Positions 9,242 to 17,447 of a stretch of DNA of 64,000 bases are shown one piece after another. The translations under genes and the position numbers were made by a program. The notes beneath the pieces were generated by a model that was given only the letters and a program-made list of their open reading frames with translations, did not search any database and had not been told where the DNA came from. This stretch comes from Nocardia sp. NBC_00403 (lineage in GTDB: Bacteria; Actinomycetota; Actinomycetes; Mycobacteriales; Mycobacteriaceae): assembly GCF_036046055.1 (NCBI RefSeq), contig NZ_CP107939.1, positions 6,882,001 through 6,946,000 of the forward strand. Direction: 5' to 3'. How positions within the stretch are numbered: the stretch's first letter is position 1; each line of letters starts with the position of its first letter.

Positions 9242-9533
9242 CTACGACCGGTGCCCGAGACCTTTCACCAGCAAGGTCACCGTATCCGCGCCGACCTGCC
9301 GGTCTTCGGAGATCTTCAGGTACTCCGGTGACTGCGCCCACTCCTCCGAACGCCGGCTCGTCGGGGAAGGCACCACCTTCTCCAGATCCGATTGCCCTCG
9401 ATCACCTGCGGGTTCTCGTCGGCAGAAGCAGCGTGCCCGAGTATCGAACGAAAATCTCCGTTAAGTGCGCCTGATAGCGGTCATAGGCGGCACGATCGGA
9501 GAACTTCAGCTGTGCGACGACGTCCACGGTCAT
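9242..9533 (-). pseudogene. Frameshifted DUF1330 family gene
   Basis: On the minus strand an ATG at 9533 opens MTVDVVAQLKFSDRAAYDRY, which stops early. The same family pattern continues in other frames: ADENPQVIEGN, then LEKVV and FPDEPAFG, then EEWAQSPEYLKISEDRQVGA and DTVTLLVKGLGHRS to a TAG at 9242. Together these give the complete DUF1330 (dimeric alpha-beta barrel) layout: a 'YDRY' helix, 'EG', 'FPD..A...W..S.EY' and a final TVTLL strand. At least three frame changes are needed and the span of 292 bases is not a multiple of three. It is a recent or ongoing loss, as most codons are intact. Confidence 0.72.
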
Positions 9534-9563
9534 GGGCGCGACTCTATGCCGCCGACCGTACGA

Positions 9564-10952
9564 TCAACGCTCCAACAGCGCAAGACATTCGACATGGTGG
9601 GTGGCCGGGAACGCGTCGAAGGCCCGCAGTCGGGTGAGCTGGTAGCCCGCCGACTGGTACAGCCCGAGGTCGCGGGCGAAAGCGGCCGGGTCGCAGCCGA
9701 TGTGGATGATGCGGGCAGGATCGTGCTCGGTCAGTGCCGAGACAATTTCCTTGCCCGCGCCGGTGCGCGGCGGGTCGAGCACCACCACTTCCGGTGCGGC
9801 ACTGCCCTGTTCGGTCAGCCAGCGCTCGACCCGGTCCGCGCGCAGATCCACCCATGGCAGGTCCAGCAGGGCCGCGTTGCCGTCGGCTACAGCGGTGCGG
9901 GCGGATTCCGCGGCGAGCACCGATCCGTCCGGACCGACCTGTTCGGCGAGCCGGGCGGCGAAAACCCCGGCGCCGCTGTACAGATCCCAGGCGAGATCGC
10001 CGGAACCGAGTCCGGACCACTCGGCCACAATGTCCGAATAGCATTGCGCGGCACCATGATGCGCCTGCCAGAAGCCGGTCGCCGATAGTTCCCAGCGACG
10101 GCCGGCCACGTACTCGACCGTGCGCCCGCTGCCGTCCAGCACCGACTCCTCGCGTGGCGCATGTGTCGCCGCGCGACGCGCCGATGCGCTGCGCCGTTCG
10201 CTCGCCTGCGCCTCGCCATTGCGCAGCGCCCGCCGGTCGGGTCGCCCGCTGTCGCGCCTGCCACGGCGCTCACCGCCACGGTCGTTGCTCCGTGGCCGCT
10301 CGCTGCCGCGCCGGTCATCTCCGCGACCACCCGCCGAAACCGGTACCGGCACCTCGAGTTCGACGATATGCCGCACCCCGTCGCCGTCTACCGCGATCAC
10401 CAGATCCGCGCCGGGCGTCCAGGATTGCTCCGCCACCCCCTCCAACGCGCCGGGAACCGGTTGCGGGCAGCGCAGATCGGCGATCACGTCGGTGCTGCGC
10501 AGCCGATGCACTCCGGCCCGGCCCTGCGCATCCACCACCAATCGAACCCTGGTGCGCCAACCACCGATCTCGTCGGCGGATCCGGTGATCGGCTCCACCG
10601 TGATCTCCCGCTCGACGCCGGCGATCCGACGCAACTGCTCGGCGACGACCATCGCCTTCAATTCCCGCTGCGCTGCCGGTGTGGCAAAGGAGAAGTCGCA
10701 GCACCCCGCACCGCCCGGTCCCGACACCGGGCAGGTCGCAGTAACCCGATCCGGTGACGCTTCGAGAATATCGATTGCGTCGGCCCGGCAGAACGAACCG
10801 CCGCGGTCCTCGGTAACCCGGACCCGTACCAGCTCACCGGGCAGTCCGTGCCGGACGAAAACCACTCGCCCGTCGTGGCGGGCCACACAGAAGCCGCCGT
10901 GTCCCGGCGGGCCGAGCCGCACCTCGAAGGTGGTGTTGCGCCAGTCGGTCAT
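9564..10952 (-). CDS. TrmA/RlmD-type RNA uracil-5 methyltransferase with Arg-rich insert
   Basis: A 462-residue class I methyltransferase like Rv2689c. The N-terminal TRAM-like barrel (FEVRLGPPGHGGFCVARHDGR) is followed by Cys-rich CPVSGPGGAGCC, possibly an Fe-S site, and a central RNA-binding part. The catalytic half has the SAM loop LAWDLYSGAGVFAARLAEQ, motif VVVLDPPRTGAG and the nucleophile region IHIGCDPAAFARDLG. Unusually, an Arg/Gly/Ser-rich segment of about 65 residues (GGRGDDRRGSERPRSNDRGG onward) is inserted before the SAM domain. The start is the ATG at 10952, overlapping the permease stop by ATGA, so translation is coupled. The modified base is not predictable. Confidence 0.88.
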   Translation of the reverse strand: MTDWRNTTFEVRLGPPGHGGFCVARHDGRVVFVRHGLPGELVRVRVTEDRGGSFCRADAIDILEASPDRVTATCPVSGPGGAGCCDFSFATPAAQRELKAMVVAEQLRRIAGVEREITVEPITGSADEIGGWRTRVRLVVDAQGRAGVHRLRSTDVIADLRCPQPVPGALEGVAEQSWTPGADLVIAVDGDGVRHIVELEVPVPVSAGGRGDDRRGSERPRSNDRGGERRGRRDSGRPDRRALRNGEAQASERRSASARRAATHAPREESVLDGSGRTVEYVAGRRWELSATGFWQAHHGAAQCYSDIVAEWSGLGSGDLAWDLYSGAGVFAARLAEQVGPDGSVLAAESARTAVADGNAALLDLPWVDLRADRVERWLTEQGSAAPEVVVLDPPRTGAGKEIVSALTEHDPARIIHIGCDPAAFARDLGLYQSAGYQLTRLRAFDAFPATHHVECLALLER

Positions 10953-12952
10953 CCGGTCCTGTCCTCGTACCCACGTCGCACCGCACCCGGCGCGTTGATC
11001 ACGCCTGCTTGCCGGGCCCGGGTGGAGGAACTCAGCTGCCACGGCACGCTCGTTACCATCACCCCCGGCTCGAAAAGCAGCCTGCCCTTGAGCCGCAACG
11101 CGCTCTGGTTGTGCAACACCTGTTCCCACCAGTGCCCGACCACGTACTCCGGAATGAACACCGTCACCACATCACGCGGCGAATCCTTGCGCACCCGCTT
11201 CACGTAATCGAGCACCGGTTTGGTGATTTCGCGGTACGGCGATTCGATCACCTTGAGCGGCACATTGATATCGCTCTGCTCCCATTCGCGGACCAACCCC
11301 CTGGTGTCGGCTTCGTCGACGTTCACCGTCACCGCCTCCAGGGTGTCCGGGCGGGTGGCACGGGCATAGGCCAGCGCCCTACGGGTCGGCAGGTGCAGTC
11401 TGGACACCAGCACGATCGAATGCGAGCGGCTGGGCAGCACACCGTCCCACTCGTGTTCGTCGAGCTCGCGCGAGACCGAGTCGTAGTGGCGGCGAATCAT
11501 TTTCATCACCACGAAGATCGCGACCATGGTGAAGATCGCGATGTAGGCCCCCGCGAAGAACTTCGTGATGAGCACGATGACCAACACCGCGCCGGTCGCA
11601 GTGAGCCCGATCGCGTTGATCACCCGTGAGCGCTTCATCCTGGCGCGCTGCGTCGGATCGGTTTCGGTGCGCAGCAAGCGCGTCCAGTGCCGCAGCATGC
11701 CCGTCTGGCTGAGCACGAACGACACGAAAACGCCCACGATGTAGAGCTGGATCAACTTGGTCACCTCGGCGCCGAACAGCACGACGAAGGCGATGGCGGC
11801 ACCGGAGAGGAACAGAATGCCGTTGCTGAAGGCGAGCCGGTCGCCACGGGTGTGCAGCTGCCGGGGCAGGTAGCGGTCTTGCGCCAGAATCGAGCCGAGC
11901 ACCGGGAATCCGTTGAACGCCGTATTGGCGGCGAGCACGAGGATCAGCGCCGTCACACTGGTGATGAAGAAGAAGCCGAGCGGGAACCCGTGGAACACCG
12001 TCTCGGCGAGCTGCGCGATGAGCGTCTTCTGATGGTAGTCGGCAGGCGCACCGGACAGATCGGACGCGTTGTGCGCGTATACGATCCCGATCTTCTGGGC
12101 CAGGATGATAATGCCCATCAACAGCACGATCGCGATGCTGCCGAGCATCAGCAGGGTGGTTGCGGCATTGCGCGACTTCGGTTTCCGGAAGGCGGGCACC
12201 CCGTTGCTGATCGCCTCGACACCGGTGAGCGCGGCACAACCGGAGGAGAACGAGCGCGCGATCAGGAAGGCGAAGGCCAGACCGTAGAGGTGCTCCTCCT
12301 CGGCGTTGAGCTGGAAGCCCGCCGATTCCGCCTGTAGGTCGTCACCGAGGACGAAGATTCGGAACAGCCCCCACGCGAGCATCGCGAACATGCCGATGAT
12401 GAACGCATAGGTCGGAATCGCGAACGCGGTGCCCGACTCGCGCACGCCGCGCAGGTTGATCGCGGTCAGCACGGCAATGGCGACCACGGCGAACAGCACC
12501 TTGTGTGTATCCACGAACGGGATCGCCGACCCGATATTGGAGGCCGCGGAAGAAATCGACACCGCGACAGTGAGCACATAGTCGACCAGCAGTGCGCTGC
12601 CGACGGTGAGCCCGGCATTGGGGCCGAGATTGGTGGTGGCAACCTCGTAGTCACCGCCGCCGGACGGATAGGCGTGCACGTTCTGCCGGTAGCTGGCCAC
12701 CACCACGGCCATGACGAAGGCGACCGCGAGTCCGACCCACGGGGCGTACACGTAGGCCGAAATTCCGGCCACCGACAGGGTCAGAAAGATTTCCTCTGGC
12801 GCGTACGCGACCGACGACATGGCATCGGAGGCGAACACAGGGAGCGCGATTCGCTTCGGCAGCAGGGTGTGGCCCAGCGAATCGCTACGGAAAGGCCTAC
12901 CCAGCAGCACCCGTTTCGCTGCCGTCGTCAACTTGGACACTGGAGCGAGCAT
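10949..12952 (-). CDS. APC-superfamily amino acid permease with cytoplasmic C-terminal domain
   Basis: A 667-residue inner-membrane transporter like Rv2690c. Twelve or so hydrophobic helices run from about residue 40 to 470, beginning after SDAMSSVAYAPEEIFLTLSV, a typical APC helix 1 with unwound glycine/serine region. A soluble C-terminal tail of roughly 190 residues follows (RSHSIVLVSRLHLPTRRALAYA onward), resembling the regulatory tails of KUP/APC-type potassium or amino acid carriers. I place the start at the ATG 12952, with a GTG at 12940 (VSKLTTAAKRVLLG) as an alternative. It is divergent from ceoB, suggesting a link to K+ handling, and it overlaps the methyltransferase start by four bases. 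Confidence 0.88.
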   Translation of the reverse strand: MLAPVSKLTTAAKRVLLGRPFRSDSLGHTLLPKRIALPVFASDAMSSVAYAPEEIFLTLSVAGISAYVYAPWVGLAVAFVMAVVVASYRQNVHAYPSGGGDYEVATTNLGPNAGLTVGSALLVDYVLTVAVSISSAASNIGSAIPFVDTHKVLFAVVAIAVLTAINLRGVRESGTAFAIPTYAFIIGMFAMLAWGLFRIFVLGDDLQAESAGFQLNAEEEHLYGLAFAFLIARSFSSGCAALTGVEAISNGVPAFRKPKSRNAATTLLMLGSIAIVLLMGIIILAQKIGIVYAHNASDLSGAPADYHQKTLIAQLAETVFHGFPLGFFFITSVTALILVLAANTAFNGFPVLGSILAQDRYLPRQLHTRGDRLAFSNGILFLSGAAIAFVVLFGAEVTKLIQLYIVGVFVSFVLSQTGMLRHWTRLLRTETDPTQRARMKRSRVINAIGLTATGAVLVIVLITKFFAGAYIAIFTMVAIFVVMKMIRRHYDSVSRELDEHEWDGVLPSRSHSIVLVSRLHLPTRRALAYARATRPDTLEAVTVNVDEADTRGLVREWEQSDINVPLKVIESPYREITKPVLDYVKRVRKDSPRDVVTVFIPEYVVGHWWEQVLHNQSALRLKGRLLFEPGVMVTSVPWQLSSSTRARQAGVINAPGAVRRGYEDRTG

Positions 12953-13177
12953 AGATCCCCGAACGGTTGATCGCGCCTGGGGGCGGCCCGCGTCGCAGGT
13001 TTGACTTCCGGTCAGAGGGGGAAAGTGGGCCATGGACGCACTCGGCGGGTACGGTTTTGCCGAAGACAAGCAGACCGAACGGCACGAACGGCTGCATCGC
13101 CTTCGCTCGGCTCGACGCCACAGGCGTCGACGGACCTTGTCCGGCTGTTGGATCGTTTCCAGGAACGAGGTTGCACG

Positions 13178-13843
13178 GTGTACGTAGTGATCATGGGGTG
13201 CGGGCGCGTGGGTTCGTCGCTGGCACGCGCCCTGGTCCGGGTAGGTCACGAGGTCACGGTGATCGACCGGGACCCGAGCGCCTTCCTGCGCCTCGGCGAG
13301 GACTTCCCGGGGGAACAGGTCGTCGGCGTCGGTTTCGACAGGGACGTGCTGATTCGCTCCGGAATAGAGCGTGCGGACGCGTTCGCCGCAGTGTCCTCCG
13401 GCGACAACTCCAACATCATCTCGGCGCGCGTTGCTCGCGAAACCTTCGGCGTCGAGCGCGTCGTCGCCCGCATCTACGATGCGAAACGCGCCGCGGTCTA
13501 CGAACGTCTCGGTATTCCGACGATCGCCACGGTGCCCTGGACGACCGACCGGTTCCTGACTGCGCTCATCGGCGACAGCGGCACCACCACATGGCGCGAC
13601 CCCACCGGCACCGTCGCCGTCGCCCAGCTGACGCTGCACGAAGAGTGGTACGGCCGCACGGTGCGCGACCTGGAACGCGCGGTCGGCGCGCGGGTGGCGT
13701 TCATCATCCGATTCGGTCAAGGACTGTTGCCCGAAAGCAAGACCATGGTTCAGGCCGACGACATCGTCTACGTCGCCGCCACCTCCGGCAGTGTCGGCGA
13801 GGCCGTCGCATTGGCCGGTAAGCCCCCAGCAAGCGAGGACTGA
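13178..13843 (+). CDS. ceoB: TrkA-family K+ uptake regulatory protein
   Basis: A 221-residue protein with an N-terminal RCK-N Rossmann domain (VIMGCGRVGSSLARAL, then DRD at the end of strand 2) and a C-terminal TrkA-C domain (from about residue 140). It would bind NAD(H) and gate a membrane potassium transporter. I chose the GTG at 13178 because the AGGAACGAGG stretch lies just upstream and MYVVIMGCG is the family start; the longer open frame to 13001 has no family sequence. The next gene, a paralogue, begins two bases after the stop, matching the ceoB-ceoC pair Rv2691-Rv2692. Confidence 0.92.
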   Translation: MYVVIMGCGRVGSSLARALVRVGHEVTVIDRDPSAFLRLGEDFPGEQVVGVGFDRDVLIRSGIERADAFAAVSSGDNSNIISARVARETFGVERVVARIYDAKRAAVYERLGIPTIATVPWTTDRFLTALIGDSGTTTWRDPTGTVAVAQLTLHEEWYGRTVRDLERAVGARVAFIIRFGQGLLPESKTMVQADDIVYVAATSGSVGEAVALAGKPPASED

Positions 13844-13845
13844 AC

Positions 13846-14517
13846 ATGAAAGTGGCGATCGCCGGAGCCGGCGCCGTGGGCCGATCGATAGCCAGGGAGC
13901 TCCTGCGCGGCGGCCACCGCGTGATGCTGCTCGAACGTCAGCTCGACCACATCGATCCGACCGCCATCCCGGACGCTGTGTGGGTGCATGCCGATGCCTG
14001 TGAGCTCGCGCTGCTCGAGGACGCGGGGCTGGAGACCTACGAGGTCGTCATCGCCGCCACCGGCGACGACAAGGCAAATCTGGTGCATGCCCTGCTCGCC
14101 AAGACCGAGTTCGGAGTGCGCCGCGTGGTGGCCAGGGTCAACGACCCGCGCAACGAGTGGCTCTTCGATCCCTCCTGGGGCGTCGATGTCGCCGTGTCGA
14201 CGCCACGGCTGCTCGCCTCGCTGGTCGAGGAGGCGGTGTCGGTCGGCGACCTGGTCCGGCTGATGACGCTGCGGCAGGGTCAGGCCAATCTCGTCGAGAT
14301 CACCCTGCCCGCCGACACCGCGCTGGCAGGCAAGCCGGTGCGCACACTCACCCTGCCGCGCGACGCCGCCCTGGTGACGATCCTGCGGGGCGGCCGAGTG
14401 ATCGTGCCGCAGCCCGACGACCCGTTCGAGGGCGACGACGAGCTGCTGTTCGTGACCTCCGTGGAGGCCGAAGAAGATCTGCGGGTGGCGCTGGCCCACC
14501 ACGGCATCAAGCCATAA
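13846..14517 (+). CDS. ceoC: TrkA-family K+ uptake regulatory protein
   Basis: The 223-residue second member of the pair. The N-terminus MKVAIAGAGAVGRSIARELL is a clear dinucleotide-binding fold with GxGxxG, followed by LLERQ where the adenine ribose is held. The TrkA-C domain (TLRQGQANLVEITLPADTAL onward) closes the protein. It starts two bases after the ceoB stop, so the two are co-expressed and likely form a mixed assembly. No membrane TrkH/TrkG subunit is next to them; the adjacent divergent APC permease is the nearest candidate partner, which is inference. Confidence 0.92.
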   Translation: MKVAIAGAGAVGRSIARELLRGGHRVMLLERQLDHIDPTAIPDAVWVHADACELALLEDAGLETYEVVIAATGDDKANLVHALLAKTEFGVRRVVARVNDPRNEWLFDPSWGVDVAVSTPRLLASLVEEAVSVGDLVRLMTLRQGQANLVEITLPADTALAGKPVRTLTLPRDAALVTILRGGRVIVPQPDDPFEGDDELLFVTSVEAEEDLRVALAHHGIKP

Positions 14518-14526
14518 CACCCCGAT

Positions 14527-14556
14527 ACGGCCGGATGCCGACGCGGATCCGGCCGT
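14527..14556. terminator. Bidirectional terminator between ceoC and sigma factor gene
   Basis: ACGGCCGGAT at 14527-14536 and ATCCGGCCGT at 14547-14556 form a perfect 10-bp stem with a 10-base loop; with one mismatch the stem extends by three more pairs. It lies between the stops of two convergent genes. There is little T-richness on either side. Confidence 0.65.
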
Positions 14557-14557
14557 G

Positions 14558-15190
14558 TCAGGCGGCGGCGAGCTCGGCGCGCAGCTTGTTGAGCGCGCGG
14601 TGCTGCATCACCCGAACCACGCCGGGGCTGGTGCCGATCGCCTCCGCGGTCTGCGCGGCGCTCCAGCCGAGCACAATCCGCATCACCAGCACCTCGCGGT
14701 GCGCGGGCGCCAGGATCTTCATCAATTCCCTTGTCACGTCGCGACGTTCGGATGCCAACGCCCATTCCTCCGGGCCCGCCGCGGTCGAGACGGTGTCCGG
14801 CACGTCGGCCATCGGGTAGCTCGGGTGCATCTGCGAACGCCGGAACGCGTCGGCGACCTTGTTCGCCGCGATCCCGTACACGAAGGCCAGGAACGACTTT
14901 CCCTGATCCCGGTAGCGCGGGATGGCGTTGACGGTAGCCATCAGGATTTCCTGCACTACATCGTCGGCGGTGACGTGCAGGTGTGAGGTATTGCCGAGGC
15001 GCGCACCGCAATATCGGCGAACCAGCGGATGGACCAGGCGCACGATCTCGGTGACGGCCTGTCGGTCGCCTGCCGCGGCGGGTCCGATGAAAGTGTCGAG
15101 CTCCGCGGAAATTCGGCGGCTCTCCGAGAGTGCCGGGTTGTTGTGGCTGCGGGTCTTCGACAGTGCCGCAATGTTGTGCTCGGTAGCCAT
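14558..15190 (-). CDS. RNA polymerase sigma-70 family factor, ShbA/SigD-like
   Basis: A 210-residue group 4-type sigma factor. Region 2 (VRRYCGARLGNTSHLHVTAD, then DVVQEILMATVNAIPRYRDQ) carries the core-binding and -10 helix. Region 4 (EVLVMRIVLGWSAAQTAEAI and GVVRVMQHRALNKLRAEL) is the -35-binding helix-turn-helix. The sequence resembles the ShbA/SigD group; in Streptomyces, ShbA drives transcription of the principal sigma gene hrdB. The principal sigma gene here lies about 8 kb away. No anti-sigma factor gene is adjacent. I do not recall this gene between ceoC and DUF3159 in M. tuberculosis, so it may be an insertion in this lineage. GAAAGGACT precedes the ATG. Confidence 0.87.
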   Translation of the reverse strand: MATEHNIAALSKTRSHNNPALSESRRISAELDTFIGPAAAGDRQAVTEIVRLVHPLVRRYCGARLGNTSHLHVTADDVVQEILMATVNAIPRYRDQGKSFLAFVYGIAANKVADAFRRSQMHPSYPMADVPDTVSTAAGPEEWALASERRDVTRELMKILAPAHREVLVMRIVLGWSAAQTAEAIGTSPGVVRVMQHRALNKLRAELAAA

Positions 15191-15434
15191 CTTCCGAGTC
15201 CTTTCGCCGATGTTGCGCTTTTTTGTCTCGCAACGATCGTCTGATGAACTCGGCGTTACAACCAGTAACCCCAGGGTGGGTACTGCCCACCTCCGCGGTG
15301 CGTGTTAGCGCACCCCGGCGTGAATCCTCCGGACTCCGGGGCGATATCCCCGGTCTCCACGGGACCGCGACAGTCGCGAAACCCCCAGGTCCGTGCGGCC
15401 GCGTGAATTTCTCGGGCCGCTCCGCGGCAGGTCC
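15191..15434. promoter_or_regulatory. Intergenic region with three hairpins (leader and terminators)
   Basis: Just upstream of the sigma gene, GTTGCG (15212-15217) pairs with CGCAAC (15229-15234) around a T-rich loop, with the flanking CGAT extending the stem around one bulge. This may be a leader hairpin or operator. Nearer the DUF3159 stop lie GGTGGG-TACTG-CCCACC (15275-15291) and CCGGGG-CGATAT-CCCCGG (15336-15353), likely terminators for the DUF3159/OB-fold operon. No open frame of note is present. Confidence 0.45.
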
Positions 15435-16217
15435 TCAGGCAGCTTCGGCAGTAGTCGCACGACGGACCGGCATGTGCCCGGCCCGGCGCACCGCCCACAC
15501 GGTGACGGCCAGTGCGACCGCCGTCAGCGGCCACCCCATCGCAATGCGGGCCGCGGCAAGCCAGCCGGTGTGGTCGGAGTCGTAGAGCTGCGACTGCACG
15601 AGGTAGCGGGCCGCGAACACCAGCACCCAGGTAGTGGTCGCGACGTCGTAGAGGCGCACCACACGCCGATCGGTCCGCCAGTCGGAGCCATGCCCGTTCA
15701 ACACACCCCAGATGACGCCCACCAACGGCCAGCGCACCAGCATCGACACCAGGAAGACGCCTGCATAGACGAGGCTGGTGTAGATGCCGAACAGGAAGAA
15801 GCCTTTTGCTTCACCCATACGGTAGGCAATGAACGCGCAGATGCCGACACCGAGGAAACCGGAGATGGCAGGTTGAATCGGGCTGCGTCGTATCAGCCGC
15901 CAGATGAGAATCGCGGCGGCCACGCCAAGGGCCGCCCAGATCGCCGCGGCGAGGCCGGCGAAGGTGTTCACGGGGACGAACACGAGGACCGGCAGCGTCG
16001 AATAGATCAGGCCGCTGAAACCGCCCAACTGCTCGAGCAGGGTCTGCTCGACCGTGTCCGCTGTCTCGTCGAGCGCTTGCGCGGGATCTGCCTGCCGGTG
16101 CCGACCGGAATCGACCGCGGTGCGCCGTGCGTCCTCCACCACCGCTCCGGGTTCGGCGGGCTCACGCATCCCGGTATCGATCGACTTGTCGGCGGCGTTC
16201 TCGTTGCTCGATGGCAT
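15435..16217 (-). CDS. DUF3159 membrane protein
   Basis: A 260-residue integral membrane protein of the DUF3159 family (Rv2693c). A polar N-terminus of about 75 residues is followed by hydrophobic segments such as GLIYSTLPVLVFVPVNTFAG, AIWAALGVAAAILIWRL and GFFLFGIYTSLVYAGVFLVS, about six helices in all. The last is near the C-terminus (GWPLTAVALAVTVWAV). The function is unknown. It starts three bases after the OB-fold gene stop, so the two form an operon as in mycobacteria. Confidence 0.88.
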   Translation of the reverse strand: MPSSNENAADKSIDTGMREPAEPGAVVEDARRTAVDSGRHRQADPAQALDETADTVEQTLLEQLGGFSGLIYSTLPVLVFVPVNTFAGLAAAIWAALGVAAAILIWRLIRRSPIQPAISGFLGVGICAFIAYRMGEAKGFFLFGIYTSLVYAGVFLVSMLVRWPLVGVIWGVLNGHGSDWRTDRRVVRLYDVATTTWVLVFAARYLVQSQLYDSDHTGWLAAARIAMGWPLTAVALAVTVWAVRRAGHMPVRRATTAEAA

Positions 16218-16220
16218 ACG

Positions 16221-16598
16221 TCAGCTGTTCCCGCGCAATTCGTAGTAGGGGTTGTAGATCACCTTGCGGCCGTCGCGGTCGCCGACCCGGCCACGGACCA
16301 GGATGCGCCGGCCCGGCTCGATCCCGGGAATGCGCCTGCGCCCGATCCACACCAAGGTGATGGCGTCGGTGCCGTCGAAGAATTCTGCCTGAACACTGGC
16401 GCCCGCGGACTTCGGACACGCCTCGACACTCCGTAGTCGGCCGAGCATGGTGGCTTCGTCACCACGCTGACACTCCGATGCCCGACACGCTCCCGAGGCA
16501 TCTGCTGTCTCGGCAAGTTCTTCGGCGTCCAACCGATCGAGGTCCTCGGTCAGTCTGCGGCCCAAACGGCGAAAATAACCTGAGGCAGCGGATGGCAT
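16221..16598 (-). CDS. OB-fold nucleic-acid-binding protein
   Basis: A 125-residue protein like Rv2694c. A charged helical N-terminus (YFRRLGRRLTEDLDRLDAEE) precedes an OB-fold barrel (MLGRLRSVEA through LVWIGRRRIPGIEPGRRILV to VIYNPYYEL). Such small OB proteins bind nucleic acid; the target is unknown. I chose the ATG at 16598 because AGGAGA lies seven bases upstream, inside the alternative longer start at 16622. It is the first gene of the operon with DUF3159. Confidence 0.85.
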   Translation of the reverse strand: MPSAASGYFRRLGRRLTEDLDRLDAEELAETADASGACRASECQRGDEATMLGRLRSVEACPKSAGASVQAEFFDGTDAITLVWIGRRRIPGIEPGRRILVRGRVGDRDGRKVIYNPYYELRGNS

Positions 16599-16727
16599 TG
16601 CACGCTCTCCTGCATGGAGCAAGACGGCGTGGGTTGCACGCCATCGTGGTTTTCCGGTAACGACCGGCTATTGGCCGTATACCCGCCACTGTAGATGGGC
16701 AACCCTGCCCCCGCTACGCTCGGTCCG

Positions 16728-17423
16728 ATGTTCGAGACCCCCTCTCCCGCGGTTGTCGTCGCGCTGCCGGGCACCGGATCCGACGCCGACTTCGCGCGCC
16801 GCGCATTCGAACCTGCCTGCGTAGCCCGTAAAACCCCGTTCCTGGCTGTCGAACCGGACCCGGGCGCCGTGGTCGCATCGTGCCGGGCTGCATTGGACGC
16901 CGCGGCCCGCTCCGGACCGGTGCTGGTGACGGGAATCTCCCTCGGCGCCGCGATTGCCGTGGAATGGGCGGCCGAGCACCCCGATGCCGTTGTCGGCGTG
17001 GTGGCGGCGCTGCCCGCGTGGACCGGATCCGACACTGCCGCATGCCCCGCCGCGCTGAGCGCCGCCGCGACGGCCGCACAGTTGCGGGCCGACGGTCTGG
17101 ACGCGGTGATCGAGCGGATGCGGGCCAGCAGCCCACGCTGGCTGGCCGATGCGCTCACCCGGTCCTGGCGCGCCCAGTGGCCGCGGCTGCCCGACGCACT
17201 CGAGGAAGCCGCCGACTACAAGTGGCCGGGCACCGAGCGTCTCGCCACTCTCGACGCCCCGGTCGCCCTGGTCACCGCGATCGACGATCCGGTGCACCCG
17301 CTCGCGGTCGCCGAGGAATGGGCCGCACTGATCCCTCGCTCCACGCTGATCCGGATCACCCTCGCCGAGCTGGGCGCAGATCCGGCGATCCTCGGGAAGA
17401 CCGGGCTGGCCGCATTCAGCTGA
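16728..17423 (+). CDS. Alpha/beta-hydrolase-like protein (Rv2695-type)
   Basis: A 231-residue protein with an alpha/beta-hydrolase layout. The N-terminal strand is AVVVALPGTGSDADF, and the nucleophile elbow GISLGAAIAVEWA (G-x-S-x-G) lies near residue 80. Late segments PVALVTAIDDPVHPLAVAEE hold a plausible Asp and His of the triad. The substrate is unknown. Its place, divergent from the OB-fold gene and ahead of DUF3710/dut, matches Rv2695. The ATG at 16728 gives MFETPSPAVV; an in-frame ATG at 16695 is the alternative. Confidence 0.78.
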   Translation: MFETPSPAVVVALPGTGSDADFARRAFEPACVARKTPFLAVEPDPGAVVASCRAALDAAARSGPVLVTGISLGAAIAVEWAAEHPDAVVGVVAALPAWTGSDTAACPAALSAAATAAQLRADGLDAVIERMRASSPRWLADALTRSWRAQWPRLPDALEEAADYKWPGTERLATLDAPVALVTAIDDPVHPLAVAEEWAALIPRSTLIRITLAELGADPAILGKTGLAAFS

Positions 17424-17447
17424 GACGCTGAAGCCGCGGTTTACCAC

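Noticed and set aside
12953..13720. Open frame extending the APC permease by 256 residues over ceoB
   Set aside because: The extension is antisense to the conserved RCK domain of CeoB and has no hydrophobic or family pattern.
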